From: Alphaproteobacteria bacterium
GTDB taxonomy: Bacteria; Pseudomonadota; Alphaproteobacteria; Rs-D84
NCBI GenBank assembly: GCA_015062545.1
Contig: SUUL01000003.1
Span: 1 to 64,000, forward strand
Direction of reading: 5' to 3'
DNA length: 64,000 bases
This document shows, one piece after another, positions 1 to 8,862 of the stretch (within the stretch, counting starts at the first letter, position 1; each line of letters opens with the position of its first letter). The notes beneath the pieces were generated by a model. That model saw only the letters and a program-made list of their open reading frames with translations. It was not told the DNA's origin and ran no database searches. A program made the position numbers and the translations under genes.

Positions 1-19
1 TTGCTTGTAATAAAATACA

Positions 20-150
20 ATCTATTAGTTATGCAGCCTGTGGCAGTTTCCAATCCCAATTTGCGGCTTGAATTTCACGCAATTCTGCGACATAATTAGT
101 TCGGAAATCGTCCGCTAGGGCGCGCCACGAATTCAAGCACCGCCATTTGG
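20..150 (-). other. Possible 3' end of a degraded or truncated CDS (peptide ...NSWRALADDFRTNYVAELREIQAANWDWKLPQAA*)
   Basis: Reverse-strand reading gives about 43 protein-like codons ending in TAA, with an in-frame stop just upstream; no start or family recognised. Confidence 0.25.
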
Positions 151-163
151 CGGTGTTTTAATT
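141..163 (+). terminator. Rho-independent terminator-like hairpin
   Basis: caccgccatttggcggtgtttt: perfect short stem followed by T-run. Confidence 0.5.
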
Positions 164-210
164 TGTGTTGCACATCCAAGGATTTGAACCCGACCAGAGG
201 GTTCGACAAT

Positions 211-366
211 GAGTAGATTTAGAATGATTTAGATACAAGTAGTGCCGGCAATGTAGTGTACAGACACCCCTAGAAATGCACAAAATAAATTAGAATGATT
301 TAGATACGACACGAACCCGATGGCGTAGTGTACAAAAGTTACATGAGCCATCGGGTTCGTTCGTAG
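211..366. repeat. Intergenic hairpin repeat cluster, related to 15711-15975
   Basis: Shares agaatgatttagatac, cctagaaatgcacaaaataaatt and gtagtgtaca motifs with 15.7-15.97 kb; contains a 14-bp inverted repeat ACGAACCCGATGGC/GCCATCGGGTTCGT at 311-360. Confidence 0.85.
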
Positions 367-391
367 ATGAATTATTATAATTTATTTACCG

Positions 392-2188
392 TTATTTTTG
401 GACAAAGTGAACGCTATACTGTGGCTTCTTATCCGCACCCAAGGCTGCACGAACAACCTTGTTGGACGCGACTTGGACCGCACGAACCAAGTTATTTCTG
501 TCCTTGCGTTCTGCCTTGGTCAAACCATCAATCGCACGCGTGATTTCAATTTGAATCTGACGTTTCATAAAGCCAGTTTCGTCTGTCTCAAAGATTCCGG
601 CACTGGAAACTTCTGGCACCCCTTTCAAGAAACCACGTTTATCAACTGGCAAGGTCACAAAAACCGCACCATTGGACGCAATCTTCTTACGATTTTTATA
701 AACCTGATCGTTGGCGCTGCGTTCTGTTTCACCTTCCATAACGACATAACTGGTTTCAATGGTTTCTGCAATGTATGGTTCTGCCCCATCAGCCAAGGCC
801 AACATTTCACCATTATGCAAAACCATCATGTGTTTTGCGCCACCACGTTCCATCGCCATCTTACCATTCAACATTTCGTTGATATAGTCACCATGCATTG
901 GCACAGAAACCTGTGGATGCACCATATCATAGAATTTTTCTAATTCTGGGCGACCCGCGTGACCACTGGCATGCAGATTATCTGTATCAAATATCGTATG
1001 TGTTTTAACACCCATACGCGCCAATTTATTATACAGATAAGACACGTCTTGTTCGCGTCCTGGAATAATAATCGCACTGAATACGACTGTATCTGTTGGC
1101 TGTAATTTCAATTCTTTTACCTGGCCATGGCACAGACGTGTCAACATTGCGAATTTTTCACCCTGGGAACCAGTCAAGAAGATTGCTTGTTTTTCTGCAG
1201 GCAAATCTTTGATTTCACTATGCAAATAAACATCATCTTTCTTTAAGTATCCGAATTTCACACCCATTTCACGGAATTCTGGCAACCCAACATACGGCAC
1301 AGGATTTGGATTACTGCGTTCTTTAATCGCCGCAACACGACCGGCGGCACGTGCCGCTTCGGAAAACATTTTCATACGTGCCAAACTGCGCGAATAACCC
1401 GTGACCAAAACACGCCCTGGGGCATTTTTCATAATTTCTGTCAGCGTTTCACGCACCTGTGTTTCTGTTGTTTGTTTTGTCTGACGTGAAGAGTTTGTTG
1501 AATCACACATACACGCCAACAATTTTGGATCAGACCCGATTTCCGCCAAACGGGCAAAATCTGTTGGTGCTTCGATTGGAATATCATCGTTAAATGTCCA
1601 GTCACCAGTATGCAATATCTTGCCTGCAGGCGTTTGGATAATTAACATCTGCGCTTCTGGCACACTGTGGGTGACGTGGAAAGTTTCAACCATAAACGGT
1701 TCTAAATCCAATGTTGCACCATTATGGTCAAATTCAACAATATCCGTATTTGGGTTAAAGTCCATTTCAATACCCGCAAACGTACGGCGCAGAATTTCTG
1801 CAGGGAAACGCGTGCAATAGATTGGTTTTCTGAACTTTGGCCAAATATACTTCAACGCACCAATATGATCTTCGTGACCGTGGGTGATAACAAACCCAAC
1901 AACATCTTTTTTACGTTTTTCCAACCATGTTGTATCACAGTATTGAACGTCACCTGCGCCAATTTCTTCATCCAAGAACCCCATACCGCAATCAACCACC
2001 AAGAATTTGCCCTTATATTTGTAAAGGTACATATTCTGGCCGATATGTTCCAAGCCACCCAATGCCATAAAATAGATTTTATCATCATTGGCATCTGTTT
2101 CATGTTTATTCATACCCTTGATAGCCTTGGGCGTTTTTGGTTTTTCACTTTTTTTAGGCGCAGTCTTTTTTTCTTTTACTTTTACCAT
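392..2188 (-). CDS. rnj: Ribonuclease J (metallo-beta-lactamase / beta-CASP)
   Basis: 598 aa; HGHEDHIGALKY motif, GGLEHIGQNMY N-terminus, beta-CASP features. Confidence 0.95.
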   Translation of the reverse strand: MVKVKEKKTAPKKSEKPKTPKAIKGMNKHETDANDDKIYFMALGGLEHIGQNMYLYKYKGKFLVVDCGMGFLDEEIGAGDVQYCDTTWLEKRKKDVVGFVITHGHEDHIGALKYIWPKFRKPIYCTRFPAEILRRTFAGIEMDFNPNTDIVEFDHNGATLDLEPFMVETFHVTHSVPEAQMLIIQTPAGKILHTGDWTFNDDIPIEAPTDFARLAEIGSDPKLLACMCDSTNSSRQTKQTTETQVRETLTEIMKNAPGRVLVTGYSRSLARMKMFSEAARAAGRVAAIKERSNPNPVPYVGLPEFREMGVKFGYLKKDDVYLHSEIKDLPAEKQAIFLTGSQGEKFAMLTRLCHGQVKELKLQPTDTVVFSAIIIPGREQDVSYLYNKLARMGVKTHTIFDTDNLHASGHAGRPELEKFYDMVHPQVSVPMHGDYINEMLNGKMAMERGGAKHMMVLHNGEMLALADGAEPYIAETIETSYVVMEGETERSANDQVYKNRKKIASNGAVFVTLPVDKRGFLKGVPEVSSAGIFETDETGFMKRQIQIEITRAIDGLTKAERKDRNNLVRAVQVASNKVVRAALGADKKPQYSVHFVQK

Positions 2189-2437
2189 TTATAATCCTTT
2201 GTTTTTATTAACATTTTGCACGACCACCCAATTCATTGCCAATAAAGACAAATGTCCTTATCCGTAGTGAATCTGTGGTCGCACGACCATCTTTTCCACT
2301 GTACTTTATTATTATATATCAAGACACAGGGATAAATCCATTTTGGACACATAAATATATATCCAAACATTCTCTCATACGTATATGATAGTACATATTA
2401 GTGTAAAATCAAGACAAATCCCCCATGCGGGGGATTA

Positions 2438-3307
2438 TTATTCTGCCGTTTCGTGTGTTATCAGCCCAAATGATGTTATATAATTGAACGATATACCCAT
2501 AATAAAGTTACTGCCGTAAACATCTTCGCCACGGGCGCGGGCGCGGCGATATTGAACGTATGGCCCCATTGTCAAATCGCCCCACAAATTTGTATCCAGA
2601 CGTACAACCGCACTTAAATCGCGTTCTAAATCTGTTGGCACATAATCAGAATAACTTAAATATTCACGATAATAACCGTTGGATGACAGTTTCACACCTT
2701 CGCGCACTTGATATTCCAAACGCCAACCAACTTCCGCAGCCATTTTACTGGTCTGGGCCCCGGCATACGTAAAGTCATATTCATACACACCGGTCAGATA
2801 CAAGCTTTTAATAATCTCGTTATCAAACAAAGATATACCGGCATTTGTACGAACGATATTTTGACGTGGCGTACTGTCCGCGGTCTTGAATTCTGTATCG
2901 TATGCCGCACGCACAGTCGGCCCAAACTTAAAGCCCGAAAAATCCCAACACGCATAAGATAAATTACTGGACAACAAGATATCATCAGCATTTTCACTGG
3001 TTGTGACGGGCTCATCGTATGGTTTCAATTTCGTTTCGCCGTATTCCATGAACAGACTGTTATCCCATTGAAAGCGGTTATTATTATATTCCAATGCCGT
3101 ATCAAATACGCCCTTGATAAAATCTTGACTATCTGCTTTCAGTGCCGACACAGGCGAATCCTGATATGCATACGCATTTCTTACATCTGTTTTTGACCAT
3201 TCCAACCCAATACGCCGCACCGCCAACACCAAAGACCCATCGGAAAAATCCGCAAACGCCCCGAACGGCAACAGCATTAACAACAAACCCAACGATATTT
3301 TTTTCAA
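2438..3307 (-). CDS. Predicted outer-membrane beta-barrel protein with signal peptide
   Basis: Likely TTG start giving (M)KKISLGLLLMLLPFGAFA|DFSDGS; alternating strand-like sequence rich in aromatics. Confidence 0.7.
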   Translation of the reverse strand: MKKISLGLLLMLLPFGAFADFSDGSLVLAVRRIGLEWSKTDVRNAYAYQDSPVSALKADSQDFIKGVFDTALEYNNNRFQWDNSLFMEYGETKLKPYDEPVTTSENADDILLSSNLSYACWDFSGFKFGPTVRAAYDTEFKTADSTPRQNIVRTNAGISLFDNEIIKSLYLTGVYEYDFTYAGAQTSKMAAEVGWRLEYQVREGVKLSSNGYYREYLSYSDYVPTDLERDLSAVVRLDTNLWGDLTMGPYVQYRRARARGEDVYGSNFIMGISFNYITSFGLITHETAE

Positions 3308-3330
3308 TTTTACACCCCTTGAATCAGCAT

Positions 3331-3942
3331 CTATTTCCAGACACGTAAATTTCCATCTTGATTGGCATATCGCCAACCTGCTTCGCGCAATGCAATCGTA
3401 AACGCCCCACGTTTCGACACAGGCAATTCCACGCGCACGTTATTCCCAGAAATATGTTTAGTATCCAATTCCACCTGTTCTGCCCGCGCCACAGACTTTA
3501 ATTCCGCCCAACTTTCCAACCCATTTGGCAGCGTAACAAAGGCCACAAACACATCTTGTTTAGTATCATCCGGTAACCAATTCTGAACACCTTTTTCCGT
3601 CAGCCACGTACGCACCGCATCTGCATCCAACGTCATTGAAATATCTGCGGAATAAGTTGTATCAGAAACCTGTTCGCTATCAATTCCAGACATCGCAATT
3701 AATCCGATCAATTCACTTGCAGACGCATCTGACAACGCACTTTTCAGCATACTTACATCTGCATATTGCCGCAGTGTATCGGCAATAATTTGACGTCTGG
3801 CCTCGTCAAAAGCGATATTTTTTGCATTTGCCGCGGTATCACTGGTGATATTAACGGGCATCGCCCCCCGTAATTCTACGGCAGACGCGCCCGTCAACAC
3901 CAACAGACCAAACGAAACTGCAACACATAAACGTTTTAACAT
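3331..3942 (-). CDS. Secreted/periplasmic protein, DUF2066-like
   Basis: Signal peptide MLKRLCVAVSFGLLVLTGASA; general resemblance only. Confidence 0.55.
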   Translation of the reverse strand: MLKRLCVAVSFGLLVLTGASAVELRGAMPVNITSDTAANAKNIAFDEARRQIIADTLRQYADVSMLKSALSDASASELIGLIAMSGIDSEQVSDTTYSADISMTLDADAVRTWLTEKGVQNWLPDDTKQDVFVAFVTLPNGLESWAELKSVARAEQVELDTKHISGNNVRVELPVSKRGAFTIALREAGWRYANQDGNLRVWK

Positions 3943-3960
3943 ACGCCTTCACTCTTTTCC

Positions 3961-5526
3961 CTAGAATCTAACATTCAATCCCACACGCACCCCCAGGGAT
4001 TTATAGAATGATTCTATTTCACTGTCAACCGTATCTTTCCAACCATTGGCGGCGACATCATATATATACACCCCTGTTGGATTCGGATTCAGTTCCAATT
4101 CTGCATCACCATTTAACATGATATTTTCTGCAATCAACGGATCGTCTATAGCGTATTTATCCATATACGCTTCCACCAAACCGTTATAAATATTTGTCCA
4201 ATATTCTGCATTCAAATATGTTGTCGCATCCGCCCCAGACACGTTATAGTAATCATAAGTCACCCCAATGGACAAAGAAACCTTGTCTGACAACGCGGTT
4301 AGCCAATTTGCCCCTGCGCCAAAATGGAATGCAGAACCGATACCACCTTTGTCTTCAACCGACTTTGGATGCGCCCAGTCAAAACGATATGGCTGATCCC
4401 CTTCGGCCGTATAAGACGGCAGTCCCACTTCCACACGTGCGGTAACAAAATTTTTCGGATTAATATCATATTGCATATCCAACGCCAAATAAGGTCCAGA
4501 CCATGTCACATCATAAGAATGACTGACCCCCATTTGTTCAAAATAGAACGTACCTTCGGCCTCGGCATAGCTCCAATTATCAAGTGGCACCAATGCTATT
4601 TCTGCCCATTCATCCCCGGTCAAATCTATATTTTCATACCCTGGATACTCAGGATGATCATAATCAACATTTGAACCAAACAACGCAATCAACGGCCAAC
4701 ACTGTATTGATCCATCGCCACCATCCCAACAAGAATTATCCCAATCACCATTTACAAACACCATACCGTAACTTTTAGATGTTTCCAGTTTATATTTCAA
4801 ATGCCGCCAACCGACCGATGGGGTAATTTTCAAATTACCAATTTTGAACATGTCAGTCACACCGATTCCGGCATTAAACCCGAACATATTGCCGCCATCA
4901 CTGGTACCAACAGACAACGCGTGTCCAATTTTTTGTCCTGCCACGTTCCCTTCAGAATCAATAAATTGTCCCGCATCATACCCCCCATGCGAAATATCAT
5001 CGTCCACCATACTGGATTCGCCGGTCTGCATACCATACTGCAAGCCTGCATCAATCTGCAATTTTGTATTACCGACATCAAAAACATACTTACCTGCGGC
5101 ATCAAAGACCAACCAATCCACATTATCATAGTGCAATTTCGACCCCGCGGAATTCATTTCAAACTGCCACATTGCGGTCTGCTTGGACAATCCTGCCCCC
5201 AACCAGAACCCATTTTTGTTTACCACATTCCCTGCTTGTGCATTTGCCACAGATACCTGTTGCGACCGGGTCATTACCCCAGTGTTTTGTCCCCCCCTTT
5301 GGGTTGAATATCCTGCATTTGCATATTGACTTCTGTTATATGCGGACACACCTTGGGACGAATAAGTACCGCCACGTGTTGCCGCGTTATTTGCGTATGA
5401 TTTTTGTGTATATCTGGCCTGTTGTGGCGACTGATAATTTCCCGTATAGTAAGTACCCGCCGCATTTGCCGCCGCCATCATCAAGAAGGCAGAACAACCA
5501 CCAAACAAAAACTTCAGAAAATTCAT
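3961..5526 (-). CDS. Predicted outer-membrane beta-barrel protein
   Basis: 521 aa; signal peptide MNFLKFLFGGCSAFLMMAAANA; C-terminal GVRVGLNVRF ends in F like beta-barrel proteins. Confidence 0.7.
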   Translation of the reverse strand: MNFLKFLFGGCSAFLMMAAANAAGTYYTGNYQSPQQARYTQKSYANNAATRGGTYSSQGVSAYNRSQYANAGYSTQRGGQNTGVMTRSQQVSVANAQAGNVVNKNGFWLGAGLSKQTAMWQFEMNSAGSKLHYDNVDWLVFDAAGKYVFDVGNTKLQIDAGLQYGMQTGESSMVDDDISHGGYDAGQFIDSEGNVAGQKIGHALSVGTSDGGNMFGFNAGIGVTDMFKIGNLKITPSVGWRHLKYKLETSKSYGMVFVNGDWDNSCWDGGDGSIQCWPLIALFGSNVDYDHPEYPGYENIDLTGDEWAEIALVPLDNWSYAEAEGTFYFEQMGVSHSYDVTWSGPYLALDMQYDINPKNFVTARVEVGLPSYTAEGDQPYRFDWAHPKSVEDKGGIGSAFHFGAGANWLTALSDKVSLSIGVTYDYYNVSGADATTYLNAEYWTNIYNGLVEAYMDKYAIDDPLIAENIMLNGDAELELNPNPTGVYIYDVAANGWKDTVDSEIESFYKSLGVRVGLNVRF

Positions 5527-5629
5527 ATTAAATCCTTTCCATATTTCACTTTATGACAATTTTATCATAAAAAAGGTTGAAAAACAAATTTGATATTGCC
5601 AAAATATCAAAAAATTTTAATTCGGTCAT

Positions 5630-5714
5630 GCGACCATGGCGGAACTGGTATACGCGCAGCACTAAGGATGCTGTGGGGCAACCCTTGGGGGTTCGATTCC
5701 CCCTGGTCGCACCA
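5630..5714 (+). tRNA. tRNA-Leu, anticodon AAG as read by eye
   Basis: Acceptor GCGACCA/TGGTCGC, anticodon arm CAGCA-CTAAGGA-TGCTG, long variable arm, T-arm GGGGG-TTCGATT-CCCCC, encoded ACCA. Confidence 0.9.
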
Positions 5715-5856
5715 AATTTTCAAGCAAGCGCAACGCGCGTTGAAAATTTTAGTCTCTCGGCTGTGCGGATGCACAGACGGACAAAAAAATACATATTTCC
5801 CAGATTTTATACTTGCCCCGGTTTTGTTAAATTTGCTAACATCCATGTATCAAAGG

Positions 5857-8800
5857 ATGAAGGGAATTAGACTGCTTTTTGCTGTAATGCTTGCACCGCT
5901 TGTATTTCACGCGGCGACTGCTGATGATGCTGCGGAAATTGCGCGCGCGGCCACGCGGCGCGGTGCGACCAACACGGTATCGTCCACACGCAAAAAAACA
6001 TCTGCAACCGACACAACCAATACGGGGGGTGGTGCATCGCGCACAATATCAACAACGACCACCCGCACGGTTTCCACGCCATCATCATCGCGTTCTGCGA
6101 ACGTTGTTTCACGAACTGCCACCACAACGGAAACCCGTGGGGTTGGTGTTCGCGGTACTGGTGCTGTTCTGCCCCGCACTGTCCAACCTGTATCATCTGG
6201 CACCATTACGCGCAGTGCCGTATCGGCACCCCGCGCATCTGACATTATTTCCCGCACGAAATCGCGTACCACGGAACGTTCAACCACGACCGGCATAACA
6301 CGTTCACGTTCTGCGACCGTATCCCGCGCTGCCACAACGGACACACCCGTATCCCCGGAAACGGTTTTGACCCGCGATTTTGGTAAATGTCGCGACACGT
6401 TTTATGAATGTATGGACGAATTCTGCGCGAACAAAGACACAGAATTGGGTCGTTGTGCCTGTTCGACACGCATATCTGAATTTGACCGTTCCAAACATCA
6501 TCTGTCCGACATCGAAGATAAATTATTAACATTTGGCGAACGCCTGCTGACTGTGAACATGGATGCCGAAGATGTCACCGCCATGAACCAAGCGACTGCG
6601 GGCGAAAATGCCTTTAACGAAGAGGATAAATCTGCATCAAAAAAGATGTTGGATGAAATTGCCAAGAAATTGAACACCAGTTTTGATGATTCCGCCTTTG
6701 ACAATGGTTTGAACGCGATAAATTTATCACTGAACATGGATGCGGCATTTGACAACGTTGATTCATTGATGGGTGCGTCCACCACCACGAAAAGTGGCAC
6801 CGCCCTGTATCAGGCGGCCTTGCCTGTATGTCGCGAAATGGCGGCCGAAGTATGTTCTCCTGACGAACAATCCATCGCCGAAAGTGGGTATCAAATGATG
6901 ATTGAACAGGCGTGCAACACCGTTGCCAAGACATACCAGACCCAAACAAACCAAGCCCATGCCAAGTTAATGGAAAGTTCTGCTTTACTAGAAATATCGC
7001 GTTTGGACATTCATCAGCAGCGTAATTCTGATGACATTTTAACCTGTCGCAAGAAGATGTTGGACATGTTAACTGATTCCACGGTATGTGGCGACAATCT
7101 GGGCAAGTGTTTAGACATTTCTGGTCGTTACATTGATCCGACCACTGGCGCGGCATTTTTAACGACCGATTTGGCGCAATTATCGACATTGATAACACGC
7201 CCGACCGGTGGGTACACCTGGGCCAAGTTACCCCAGAATTCCCAATTCGTATCATTTTTGAATTCCAAAAAGATATTTTTAGAGCCTGCGATGGAAAATT
7301 GCCAAGATTTATCATCATACGTATGGGATTCGTTTTTGGACGATGCCTTGGCCCAGATAAAATTGGCCCAAGATGCCAAACTGGAAGAAATGCGTCAATC
7401 TTGCACAACCCTGACGACCCAGTGTCTGGACACTGCGACCGATTCGATTCAAGACTTTGATTCACGTGCCTTGTCAATATTTGGTGTATCTGCGGATCGC
7501 ACGGTTAACGCGATGTGTTCCGAAATCAAGACGGCATGTTCTGCATTAATCCAGGCCACCGACACCACCATTACCGATGGCACCACAAACGATTGGGAAT
7601 CTGGTATGACTGCGATTGCCCAAGACAAGACCTATGAAACGATATTATCCACCTGCCGCGAGGTTGGATGCAACTGTATCATAAACACGTGCAAATCTGC
7701 GACTGGGAACTTTGACCTGTGCACCAGTATTACGCGTTCTGTAAATCGCAAGTCTATATTGAATCGTTCCGCCTGTTGGAACGAGGTTGTTGAATGTGTT
7801 GCGGCTGCGGGCGCAGATACGGTCAATGCCATCTTAAATGCGCGCAACCGCACACCATCTACAACCAGCGGTTCTATTTATGGTGAATTATATGGTTCAC
7901 AATATAACCAATATGATATTGCAACTGCGGGCACAGCAGAAGGTCAAACAACCCCAACATCCCTATATGACCTGTGCAAGGCAGATGAATGTGGGGTTGG
8001 CACAAACATAGATTGTGGTGTATGCCGTCTGGCGGAACAGATTTGGGGCAACTGTGAAGCAAACAGCAACAGCCTTATCAAAGACGAGCACGACGATCAC
8101 AATAAAATCTTGACCAAATCTGGTTCAACCGATGCAACATTACTGTCGTGGTTTGCACACAACACCAGCACAACAGGCAACCCACTCAGTTGTTATGATG
8201 CGGCGACATGCCCCCCAGGCCAGCAATTAATGAATGGCGTATGCACCAGCAAAGATAATATAACAACCGATGGCATAGACTGCAAACAAGACCGCCAAGT
8301 AGAAATTACAACCGGAATCACAAATTGTTGCGACACCGGTAAAACGGATGACGGTGGAAATTGCTGTACAAATGGTGCCTCGGAGCAAATAGCAAAACCA
8401 ACGACATATTATTTCGCCAAAGCGGAAATATCCAATGAAGCGCTGCCCACAATCTGCGTTCCAGCTGCGAATACCAAGGCAACATTAATCGAATATAACC
8501 AAGACACAAATACCTACACTGTATGTGTCGGGAATGATGCCGTTACGTATCCTGCCGAAACTGATGAAAGCAATCTTACAATCACATGCAATGGCACATT
8601 AATACAGGTACAAACTAAGGTACAAGATGACAACATCTCATTAAAATATATAAAGCCAACAAATAGCAGTGATAGTGATGACTTCAGCACAATTCCAGAA
8701 TTGTATTACACCAATGTGGACCAACAAAAATGTACATACTACGACACTTCAGATACCGAAGCAGTTTGTGAAACAATCGAAAATATCAACAAGATCATGG

Positions 8801-8859
8801 TAGATTACCAACCCGTCACATCTGCCGAAAACACACCATCCGAATCTGGGGGGGAATGA
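5857..8859 (+). CDS. Large Cys-containing secreted protein with Ser/Thr-rich N-terminal low-complexity region
   Basis: Likely start MKGIRLLFAVMLAPLVFHAATA|DDA; the track ORF starts inside the tRNA and is over-extended. Many Cys pairs, e.g. CNCIINTCKS, NCCDTGKTDDGGNCC. Confidence 0.8.
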   Translation: MKGIRLLFAVMLAPLVFHAATADDAAEIARAATRRGATNTVSSTRKKTSATDTTNTGGGASRTISTTTTRTVSTPSSSRSANVVSRTATTTETRGVGVRGTGAVLPRTVQPVSSGTITRSAVSAPRASDIISRTKSRTTERSTTTGITRSRSATVSRAATTDTPVSPETVLTRDFGKCRDTFYECMDEFCANKDTELGRCACSTRISEFDRSKHHLSDIEDKLLTFGERLLTVNMDAEDVTAMNQATAGENAFNEEDKSASKKMLDEIAKKLNTSFDDSAFDNGLNAINLSLNMDAAFDNVDSLMGASTTTKSGTALYQAALPVCREMAAEVCSPDEQSIAESGYQMMIEQACNTVAKTYQTQTNQAHAKLMESSALLEISRLDIHQQRNSDDILTCRKKMLDMLTDSTVCGDNLGKCLDISGRYIDPTTGAAFLTTDLAQLSTLITRPTGGYTWAKLPQNSQFVSFLNSKKIFLEPAMENCQDLSSYVWDSFLDDALAQIKLAQDAKLEEMRQSCTTLTTQCLDTATDSIQDFDSRALSIFGVSADRTVNAMCSEIKTACSALIQATDTTITDGTTNDWESGMTAIAQDKTYETILSTCREVGCNCIINTCKSATGNFDLCTSITRSVNRKSILNRSACWNEVVECVAAAGADTVNAILNARNRTPSTTSGSIYGELYGSQYNQYDIATAGTAEGQTTPTSLYDLCKADECGVGTNIDCGVCRLAEQIWGNCEANSNSLIKDEHDDHNKILTKSGSTDATLLSWFAHNTSTTGNPLSCYDAATCPPGQQLMNGVCTSKDNITTDGIDCKQDRQVEITTGITNCCDTGKTDDGGNCCTNGASEQIAKPTTYYFAKAEISNEALPTICVPAANTKATLIEYNQDTNTYTVCVGNDAVTYPAETDESNLTITCNGTLIQVQTKVQDDNISLKYIKPTNSSDSDDFSTIPELYYTNVDQQKCTYYDTSDTEAVCETIENINKIMVDYQPVTSAENTPSESGGE

Positions 8860-8862
8860 ATA

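Noticed and set aside
172-208. tRNA 3'-end-like segment (gatttgaacccgaccagagggttcga)
   Set aside because: No acceptor or anticodon arm can be assembled; better explained as a short hairpin.
398-943. + strand ORFs antisense to rnj, and similarly those antisense to polA, nifJ, clpB and the autotransporter
   Set aside because: Opposite-strand shadows of well-supported conserved genes.
5291-5297. C7 homopolymer in the 5' part of the 3961-5526 gene as a second phase-variation tract
   Set aside because: Only seven residues and the frame is open; too weak without read-level evidence.
5590-5856. N-terminal extension of the 1089-aa ORF through the tRNA
   Set aside because: It includes tRNA-Leu in frame; the signal peptide places the true start near 5857.
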